Of a DNA stretch of 10,025 nt, positions 5,201 through 10,025 are shown in pieces. A program made the translations under genes and the position numbers. Below the pieces are notes generated by a model. It saw nothing but the letters and a program-made list of their open reading frames with translations. It was not told where the DNA came from and searched no databases. The stretch comes from an uncultured Labedella sp. (GTDB lineage: Bacteria > Actinomycetota > Actinomycetes > Actinomycetales > Microbacteriaceae): contig CAKTZW010000038.1 in assembly GCA_934636065.1 (NCBI GenBank), positions 1 to 10,025 of the forward strand, in the 5' to 3' direction. Each line of letters starts with the position of its first letter. Position 1 is the first letter of the stretch.

Positions 5201-6505
5201 ATGGACACAGGGTCGGGGGAGTCGGCGCGCGACGTCACGGCCGCGGAGATCCGTCGTGTCGTCGCCGTGATCCCGGCCCGAGGCGGGTCGAAAGGGATCC
5301 CGGGCAAGAACCTGCGGACCGTCGGCGGGGTGCCGCTCGTGGCCCGCGCGATCGCGGCCGCCCGGTCCTCCCGGATGATCGACGTGGTGGTCGTGTCCAC
5401 GGACGACGCCGAGATCGCGCACGTGGCCGGCCAGGCCGGTGCCGAGATCGTCGACCGTCCCGCCCGGCTCGCCGGTGACACCGCGTCGTCGGAGTCGGCG
5501 TTGCTCCACGCGCTGGAGGCTCTCGACGCGCGCGGTGCGGCCCCCGCCGTCGTGGTCTTCCTCCAGGCGACGTCGCCGCTCATCGATCCGCTCGATCTCG
5601 ACGAGGCCGTCCGGCGGGTCGTCGACCGCGAGGCGGACGTGATCTTCGCGGCGACCGAGTCGCACGCGTTCCTCTGGCGGGACGGCGCGCCCCACGAGGG
5701 CGTCATCGGCGTCAACCACGATCGAGCCACGCGCCCCCGGCGGCAGGACCGCGAGCGGGAGTACCGCGAGACCGGTGCCTTCTACGTCATGGACGTCGAG
5801 GGATTCCGCGCCGCCCGGCACCGCTTCTTCGGCCGCGTCGCGGTCCAGCTCGTTCCCGAACGGCACGGGCTCGACATCGACTCGCCCGCCGATCTCGAGC
5901 TCGCCCGCGCCGTCGCGGCCATCGACGAGGAGGCGGCGGGCGACGAGAGCACTGACACCGACGCGATCGACGTCGACGCCGTCGTGACCGATTTCGACGG
6001 CGTCCACACCGACGACTCGGCCTCCGTCGATCAGGACGGCCGCGAGACCGTGCGCGTGAACCGCGCGGACGGGCACGGGGTCCGGTTGCTGCGGGACGCG
6101 GGGCTCCCGGTGCTCATCCTCTCCGCCGAGCGCAACGCGGTGGTCGCCGCGCGAGCTGCCAAGCTCCGGGTCGAGGTCGTCCACGGCGTCGACGGCGAGG
6201 ACGCCCGCGGCGACAAGGGAGACGTCCTGAGAGCGTGGGCCGATCGCGTCGGCGTCGGTCTCGATCGCGTCGCGTACGTCGGCAACGACCTCGGCGACCT
6301 GCCGGCCCTCGCCATCGTCGGGTGGCCGATCGCCGTCGCGGACGCGCATCCGCTCGTGCGCGCCGCCGCCCGGACCGTCCTCGCGACGCGCGGAGGCGAC
6401 GGGGCCGTGCGCGAACTCGCCGAACGCGTCCTCGCGGCGCGCACCCGGCTCATCGACGACCCGCAATCAGCGGGACACCCCAAGGAAGAACGGAGATCAT
6501 CATGA
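5201..6505 (+). CDS. neuA: CMP-nonulosonic acid cytidylyltransferase fused to a HAD-family phosphatase
   Basis: A 434-residue two-domain protein. Residues about 18-240 are a NeuA-type cytidylyltransferase that joins CTP and a nonulosonic (sialic-type) acid to give the CMP-sugar. Motifs are the nucleotide loop IPARGGSKGIPGKN (24-37), LQATSPL (121-127), the substrate-site block RQDREREYRETGAFYVM (181-197) and DIDSPADLELA (225-235). After an acidic linker (241-258), residues 259-413 form a cap-less HAD domain of the KdsC type. It has motif I DFDGVHTDD (nucleophile D264, acid D266), motif II Ser308, motif III Lys339 and motif IV GNDLGD (361-366). All HAD catalytic residues are present, so phosphatase activity on a sugar-acid 9-phosphate is likely. 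Vertebrate CMAS has the same order, but its HAD part has lost activity. The start rests on the leaderless promoter. The gene overlaps neuB by ATGA. The exact sugar (Neu5Ac, Kdn or other) is not shown by the sequence. Confidence 0.93.
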   Translation: MDTGSGESARDVTAAEIRRVVAVIPARGGSKGIPGKNLRTVGGVPLVARAIAAARSSRMIDVVVVSTDDAEIAHVAGQAGAEIVDRPARLAGDTASSESALLHALEALDARGAAPAVVVFLQATSPLIDPLDLDEAVRRVVDREADVIFAATESHAFLWRDGAPHEGVIGVNHDRATRPRRQDREREYRETGAFYVMDVEGFRAARHRFFGRVAVQLVPERHGLDIDSPADLELARAVAAIDEEAAGDESTDTDAIDVDAVVTDFDGVHTDDSASVDQDGRETVRVNRADGHGVRLLRDAGLPVLILSAERNAVVAARAAKLRVEVVHGVDGEDARGDKGDVLRAWADRVGVGLDRVAYVGNDLGDLPALAIVGWPIAVADAHPLVRAAARTVLATRGGDGAVRELAERVLAARTRLIDDPQSAGHPKEERRSS

Positions 6506-7374
6506 CGATCACCATCGGACGCTCGGAGATCGGCGACGGCCACCCCGTCTACGTGATCGGAGAGATCGGTCTCAACCACAACGGCTCCGTCGAGCTCGCG
6601 AAGAACCTCATCGAGGTCGCGGCGGAGGCCGGCGCGCAGGCGGTCAAGTTCCAGAAGCGCACCCCGGACATCTCGACCCCGGAGCACATGAAGAACACCC
6701 CTCGGGAGACGCCGTGGGGCACGATGACCTACCTCGAGTACCGCCGTCGCGTCGAGTTCGATCGCGACCAGTACATCGAGATCGGGGACTACGCCACGCT
6801 GTGCGGGCTCGACTGGTTCGCCTCGCCGTGGGACGAGCCGGCCGTCGCGTTCCTCGAGGATCTGGCCGTTCCGGCCCACAAGGTCGCGTCCGCCTCCGTC
6901 ACCGACCTCGGTCTCCTGCGGGCGCTCGCCGCCACCGGGAAGCCCGTCATCCTCTCGACGGGCATGTCCACCCTCGAGCAGATCGACGCCGCCGTCGCGA
7001 CCTTCGACCCGTCGCGCCTCCTGCTGCTGCACGCGACCTCGACGTATCCGCTCCCCGCCGGTGAGGCCAACCTGCGGACGATCCGGACCCTCGAGGCCCG
7101 CTATCCCTCGCTTCCCGTCGGGTACTCGGGGCACGAGACCGGGCTCGAGATCTCGTTCGCGGCCGTCGCGCTGGGCGCTCGCGCCGTCGAGCGCCACATC
7201 ACCCTCGACCGGACGATGTGGGGATCCGACCACTCGGCGTCCCTCGAGCCGGCGGACTTCGCGCGACTCATCGAGGGCATCCGGACGGTGGAGGAGGCGC
7301 TGGGCGACGGCGTCAAGCGCGTCTTCCCGGGCGAGCACGCCCCGATGGCGAAGCTCCGACGCGTGCTCGTGTGA
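6502..7374 (+). CDS. neuB: NeuB-type nonulosonic acid (sialic acid/Kdn) synthase without SAF domain
   Basis: A 290-residue TIM-barrel synthase that condenses phosphoenolpyruvate with a hexose or N-acyl-hexosamine (or its 6-phosphate) to form a nine-carbon acid. Motifs are VIGEIGLNHNG (E21, N25), AVKFQKR (K49), KVASASVTDLGLLRALAATGKPVILSTGMST (127-157), LLHATSTYPLP, GYSGHETG (metal-type His211), and AVERHITLDRTMWGSDHSASLEP (His232). The 21-residue gap between the two His matches characterised NeuB enzymes. Typical NeuB is about 340-350 residues and ends in an antifreeze-like SAF domain that closes the partner subunit's active site. Here the protein stops at KLRRVLV, just where that domain would start. 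The next gene begins immediately in another frame, so there is no sign of a frameshifted remnant. The start ATG 6502 has AAGGAAG (6482-6488) upstream and overlaps neuA. With no NeuC nearby and a HAD phosphatase upstream, Kdn-9-phosphate synthase is an attractive reading, but unproven. Confidence 0.92.
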   Translation: MTITIGRSEIGDGHPVYVIGEIGLNHNGSVELAKNLIEVAAEAGAQAVKFQKRTPDISTPEHMKNTPRETPWGTMTYLEYRRRVEFDRDQYIEIGDYATLCGLDWFASPWDEPAVAFLEDLAVPAHKVASASVTDLGLLRALAATGKPVILSTGMSTLEQIDAAVATFDPSRLLLLHATSTYPLPAGEANLRTIRTLEARYPSLPVGYSGHETGLEISFAAVALGARAVERHITLDRTMWGSDHSASLEPADFARLIEGIRTVEEALGDGVKRVFPGEHAPMAKLRRVLV

Positions 7375-8669
7375 CGACGGCGCGTCACTCCGGCCGCCGC
7401 CTGCTCGTCATCGGCGACACCGACTCGTACGTGAAGTGGGGGGCGGCGCTCGCGACCCGCCTCCCGGCGGAGTGGGAGGCCGATCTCGTCGTCGTGCGGA
7501 ATCCCATGGAACCGAGCGAGCGGCAGCTGCGGTCTGCTCTCACGGGCAGCCGGTTCACGCCCGACGATGCGGTGCACGCGGGGCTCGACGAGATCGCCCG
7601 ACTCGTGCGCGCGACGCGGCCGCACGCCGTCCTGCTGTCGGTGCGCGGCCCCATGGTCAGGGTCCTCGTGCGGAGCGTCGTCTCGCGGTCGTGGCGACCC
7701 GTGATCGTCTCGGGACTGCCGGGGATCACGATCCCGGCGGCACCGAAGGCCGTGGTCTACCGCGAGCAGGCGGACCTGGTCGTCCTGCACAGCCGAAGGG
7801 AGGTGCGCGAGTTCTCCGAGAACGCGCGCGTCCTCGGCGTCGGCTCACGATTCGGCCTCGCGACCTTCCCCTTCATCCCCGATGCCCGGGACCGGCCGGT
7901 CGATCCTCGTTCGCCTCGCGCCGCCGTGGTGTTCGCGACGCAGGCGAAGGTGCCGTCCGCGCGCTCCGACCGGCTCCTGGTTCTGTCGTGGCTCGTCAGG
8001 CTCGCGCGATCGCGGCCCGATTCGCGTGTCGTGATCAAGGTGCGCGCCCGCGCGGGCGAGGCGCAGACGCATGCTGAGCGCTGGGACTACGCTGAGCTCC
8101 TCGCGGACCCGGAGCTCCCGGGTCTCGCCGGCGGGCCCGTCCCCGCGAATGTCGAGGTGGCGGACGGCCCCATGCTCGATCACCTCGAGCGCGCAGAGGC
8201 GTTCGTGACCATCAGCTCGACGGCCGCCCTCGAGGCCGTCGCCGTCGGGGTCCCCGTCCTGCTGCCGTCGGACTTCGGAGTGACTCCGCGCCTCATCAAC
8301 ACGGTCTTCGAGGGCAGCGGTCTGCTGGCCGGGTCGGAGGAGCTCGTCGCCGGGCGGTTCGCGCACGCGGATCCCGCGTGGCTCGCCGACAACTACCTGC
8401 ACGGTCGGGAGGCCGACGACTGGGCAGACCTGCTCACCGCGCTCGTGGAGCGGGAGGCCGTCGAGCGGTCGTCCGTCCCTCCGCAACGGTTCAACCGGAT
8501 CGGGTGGGGGCTGCGTCGCGCGTGGGAGCGGAAGAGGATGCTCGGTCCCTTCGATCGCACGGTCTCGGGCGCCGTCGCGATGGCGATCGCCGTGCCGCTG
8601 CGGCGGGTCGTCCGCCGCACGCGGCGCGTCGTCCGCCGGCTCCGGGCGTCGGGAGCCGCGGCGTCCTGA
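7371..8669 (+). CDS. Glycosyltransferase-like protein of the nonulosonate operon
   Basis: I take the GTG at 7371 as start. It overlaps the neuB stop as GTGA and gives 432 residues opening with RRLLVIGDTDSYVKWGAAL, a plausible first Rossmann strand. An upstream ATG at 7218 would place 51 Arg/Gly-rich residues inside neuB and is rejected. The C-terminal half carries DHLERAEAFVTISSTAALEAVAVGVPVLLPSDFGV (270-304). This resembles the donor-side 'S.t.ealalG.Pvi' block of GT-B enzymes such as CDP-glycerol and capsule polymerases. The best guess is a transferase that adds the CMP-nonulosonate made by its neighbours to a surface glycan. It resembles the putative actinobacterial glycosyltransferases grouped as DUF6716, recalled from memory and not checked. 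The C-terminus (408-427) is a basic RRVVRRT/RRVVRRL repeat after a short hydrophobic segment AVAMAIAVPL, suggesting membrane attachment on the cytoplasmic face. The reaction is not established. Confidence 0.8.
   Translation: MTTARHSGRRLLVIGDTDSYVKWGAALATRLPAEWEADLVVVRNPMEPSERQLRSALTGSRFTPDDAVHAGLDEIARLVRATRPHAVLLSVRGPMVRVLVRSVVSRSWRPVIVSGLPGITIPAAPKAVVYREQADLVVLHSRREVREFSENARVLGVGSRFGLATFPFIPDARDRPVDPRSPRAAVVFATQAKVPSARSDRLLVLSWLVRLARSRPDSRVVIKVRARAGEAQTHAERWDYAELLADPELPGLAGGPVPANVEVADGPMLDHLERAEAFVTISSTAALEAVAVGVPVLLPSDFGVTPRLINTVFEGSGLLAGSEELVAGRFAHADPAWLADNYLHGREADDWADLLTALVEREAVERSSVPPQRFNRIGWGLRRAWERKRMLGPFDRTVSGAVAMAIAVPLRRVVRRTRRVVRRLRASGAAAS
8601..8642 (+). repeat. 21-bp tandem duplication in the glycosyltransferase 3' end
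   Basis: Two adjacent 21-base units (8601-8621 and 8622-8642) agree at 17 of 21 positions: CGGCG, one changed base, then GTCGTCCGCCG, with three changes among the last four bases. Being a multiple of three, the duplication keeps frame and encodes the doubled RRVVRR basic tail. It is likely to be length-variable between strains. Confidence 0.6.
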
Positions 8670-8701
8670 CCCGGCTGCGGCCTCCCGACCCGGCGCGGCG
8701 T

Positions 8702-8729
8702 CCGGACCCGGCCGGGCCACGGCGTCCGG
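8702..8729. terminator. Possible bidirectional terminator between convergent genes
   Basis: The 65-base gap between the two converging genes contains CCGGAC (8702-8707) and GTCCGG (8724-8729). They are exact reverse complements around a 16-base loop that starts with the palindrome CCGGCCGG. CGGCGTCCGG also occurs twice (8696-8705 and 8720-8729). No T-tract is present on either side. The convergent position favours a shared terminator, but the stem is short. Confidence 0.3.
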
Positions 8730-8734
8730 CCCGA

Positions 8735-9691
8735 TCAGCTCTCGGCGATCTTCACGACGAGCTTGCCGCGGGTGTGGCCCTCCTCGACGGCGGTATGGGC
8801 GTCCGCGATCCGGTCGAGCTCGAAGACCCGGTCGACGAACACCTTCACGTCGCCCGACTCGAGCAGGCGGGTGATGGTCGAGAGGGTGTCGCCGTCGGGG
8901 GCGACCTTGTAGGTGGTGGCCCGGACGCCCGCGGCCTCGGTCTCTTCGAGGATCGTCGGCCAGCTCCCCGTCGGGGCATTCACGAGGAGACCGCCGGGGC
9001 GGAGCACCCGCAGCGAGCGGGAGCCCGTGTCGGCGTGCACGTTGCCCACGAGGTCGATGACGACGTCGACCTCGCCGACGACCTCCTCGAAGCGCGTCGT
9101 CGTGTAGTCGATGGCGACGGCGGCACCGAGCTCGCGCAGCCACTCGAGGTTGCGGGTCGAGCCTGTCGCCGTCACGTGGGCGCCGAAGTACCGCGCGAAC
9201 TGCACGGCGAAGTGGCCGACGCCCCCGCTCCCGGCGTGGATGAGCACGCGCTGACCGTCGTGCGCCTTCGCGAGCTCGACGACCATGCCCCAGGCGGTGA
9301 GGGCCGCGACGGGCACGGCCGCGGCCTCGACGTGGGACAGGGTCGGCGGCTTGCGCGCGACGCTCAGGCTCGGGACCGCGACGTACTGACCGTACGAGCC
9401 CGAATAGCGCGGGACGGGCACCATCCCGTACACCTCGGTGCCCGGCTGCAGGGGGTGCGCCTCGTAGGGCGATCGGACGACGACCCCGCTGAAGTCGTTC
9501 CCGAGCACCGCTGGGTATCCGGGCAGCTGTGCCGCGACGCCGCGACCCGCTCGCGTCTTCGCGTCGATCGGGTTCACCCCCGCGGCGACGACCCGCACGA
9601 TGAACTCGGCTCCGCTCCGCTCCGGCACGGGGACCGTCGACGTGCGGAGGACCTCGGGACCGCCCGTCGACTCGATGACGGCAGCGGTCAT
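8735..9691 (-). CDS. Zinc-independent quinone-oxidoreductase-like MDR family NADPH-dependent oxidoreductase
   Basis: A 318-residue cytoplasmic protein of the medium-chain dehydrogenase/reductase superfamily, of the usual length. I chose the ATG at 9691 (reading TAAVIESTGGPEVL, the family's standard opening). A GTG at 9796 would add 35 residues with no family likeness. Order of motifs: GroES-like N-terminal part with VVAAGVNPIDAKTRAG (35-49) and LGNDFSGVV (63-71), then AAAVPVAALTAWGMV (123-137). The NADP-binding Rossmann loop follows as VLIHAGSGGVGHFAVQFAR (149-167), and the C-terminus is HTRGKLVVKI. The cysteine/histidine zinc ligands of alcohol dehydrogenases are missing, as in quinone oxidoreductases and enoyl reductases. 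The substrate is not predictable. The gene stands alone on the - strand, facing the glycosyltransferase gene. No strong ribosome site precedes the ATG. Confidence 0.9.
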   Translation of the reverse strand: MTAAVIESTGGPEVLRTSTVPVPERSGAEFIVRVVAAGVNPIDAKTRAGRGVAAQLPGYPAVLGNDFSGVVVRSPYEAHPLQPGTEVYGMVPVPRYSGSYGQYVAVPSLSVARKPPTLSHVEAAAVPVAALTAWGMVVELAKAHDGQRVLIHAGSGGVGHFAVQFARYFGAHVTATGSTRNLEWLRELGAAVAIDYTTTRFEEVVGEVDVVIDLVGNVHADTGSRSLRVLRPGGLLVNAPTGSWPTILEETEAAGVRATTYKVAPDGDTLSTITRLLESGDVKVFVDRVFELDRIADAHTAVEEGHTRGKLVVKIAES

Positions 9692-9812
9692 CGTCTGGGG
9701 GATCTCATCGAGTGGAACCTCGCTCGGTCGTGCCTGCCATGCATCCCTCACACCTAGCCGCATCGCCAGCACTCTCCCCGAATCCGCCCCGATCACGACG
9801 GCGATCGGCGAC

Positions 9813-9838
9813 CTTGAACTAGATCAGGATCAGTCAAG
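9813..9838. promoter_or_regulatory. Imperfect dyad CTTGAACT...AGTCAAG upstream of the oxidoreductase gene
   Basis: CTTGAACT (9813-9820) and AGTCAAG (9832-9838) pair with one extra base and enclose a tandem GATCAG GATCAG (9822-9833). The block is clearly richer in A/T than its surroundings and lies 122-147 bases upstream of the chosen oxidoreductase start. On the - strand it contains TTGACT, a fair -35 hexamer, but no good -10 follows at 16-18 bases. It is a candidate operator/promoter for the - strand gene, possibly for a MarR- or TetR-type repressor outside the window. Confidence 0.35.
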
Positions 9839-9870
9839 TGAGGCAATGATTCGGGGGTGTTACGGCGGCG

Positions 9871-10025
9871 TCAACTCGCGGCAAACTCTCGTGTTTCGCG
9901 CGTGTTTCGGGGCCACCAGAACGCGTCGCCGGTGAGGAAGACGAGGGCGGGGACGAGGACCGTGCGCACCACCAGTGTGTCGAGCAGGACCCCGATGCAG
10001 ACGATGACGCCGACCTGCGTGAGCG
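9871..10025 (-). CDS. MMPL/RND-family transporter, C-terminal end (gene continues past window)
   Basis: On the - strand the window's last bases read an open frame of 50 residues ending in a stop at 9871-9873. It contains TQVGVIVCIGVLLDTLVVRT, then VLVPALVFLTGDAFWWPR, then a short polar tail NTRETREFAAS. This is the characteristic last transmembrane segments and closing 'GD.fWWP' motif of actinobacterial MMPL-type membrane transporters, which move lipids or drugs using the proton gradient. Only about 50 of an expected 700 or more residues are visible, so no substrate can be suggested. The 179-base gap to the oxidoreductase start and the dyad in it suggest separate transcription. Confidence 0.85.
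   Translation of the reverse strand, partial: LTQVGVIVCIGVLLDTLVVRTVLVPALVFLTGDAFWWPRNTRETREFAAS

Noticed and set aside
7218-7370. Upstream ATG extension of the glycosyltransferase-like gene
   Set aside because: It would place 51 Arg/Gly-rich residues inside neuB. The GTG at 7371 overlaps the neuB stop as GTGA, like the other junctions in the operon, and starts at a natural first beta strand.
8378-9757. 459-codon + strand frame over the oxidoreductase gene
   Set aside because: It begins inside the glycosyltransferase gene in another frame and its composition is that of a shadow. The - strand frame has the complete MDR motifs.
9692-9796. 35-residue N-terminal extension of the oxidoreductase from GTG 9796
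   Set aside because: The extension has no likeness to MDR proteins, while the internal ATG at 9691 gives the standard opening and the usual length.
1-10025. CRISPR array, tRNA/rRNA, insertion sequence or defence system
   Set aside because: No regularly spaced repeats, no cloverleaf or rRNA-like stretches, no transposase motifs or terminal repeats, and no recognisable defence proteins were seen on either strand.

Overview
The window is a high-GC stretch, with strong G/C bias at third codon positions, from an actinobacterium. Protein style, very short gene overlaps and one apparently leaderless gene all suit a Microbacteriaceae-like genome, but the genus cannot be fixed from the sequence. Seven complete genes and two partial genes can be supported. 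There are no RNA genes, insertion sequences or CRISPR arrays that I can see. Layout, left to right: (1) the C-terminal part of a LacI-family regulator (1-531, + strand). (2) A three-gene + strand operon, 622-2002: a divergent UspA-like stress protein followed by two CrcB/Fluc fluoride-channel subunits, each gene overlapping the next by 4 bases. The two channel subunits probably form a heterodimer that exports fluoride passively. Both carry substitutions at the pore phenylalanine positions. (3) A 907-residue LAL-type regulator (2122-4845) with an N-terminal ATPase and a C-terminal LuxR helix-turn-helix. Its target is unknown. (4) A 355-base intergenic region (4846-5200) unusually rich in dyad symmetry: a 9-bp inverted repeat with a 1-base centre, then a perfect 20-bp stem with a 5-base loop. 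It ends in a -10-like element placed exactly for a leaderless transcript. (5) A compact nonulosonic-acid (sialic-acid-type) operon, 5201-8669: a CMP-nonulosonate cytidylyltransferase fused to a HAD phosphatase, a NeuB-type synthase that lacks the usual C-terminal SAF domain, and a poorly characterised glycosyltransferase-like protein with a basic tail. Each gene overlaps the next by 4 bases. (6) On the - strand, an MDR-superfamily quinone-oxidoreductase-like gene (8735-9691) and the last 50 codons of an MMPL-type transporter (9871 to the window edge). How the parts work together: the usp-crcB-crcB genes look like a fluoride-stress unit. The neuA/HAD-neuB-glycosyltransferase genes could, in principle, make, dephosphorylate, activate and transfer a nine-carbon sugar acid to a cell-surface polymer. 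No NeuC-type epimerase is present and the HAD domain has intact catalytic motifs. I therefore favour a 9-phosphate route, such as Kdn made from mannose-6-phosphate, which would fit the Kdn-containing wall polymers known in some actinobacteria. This is inference. The most notable points are this module, its control region, and the asymmetric fluoride-channel pair.
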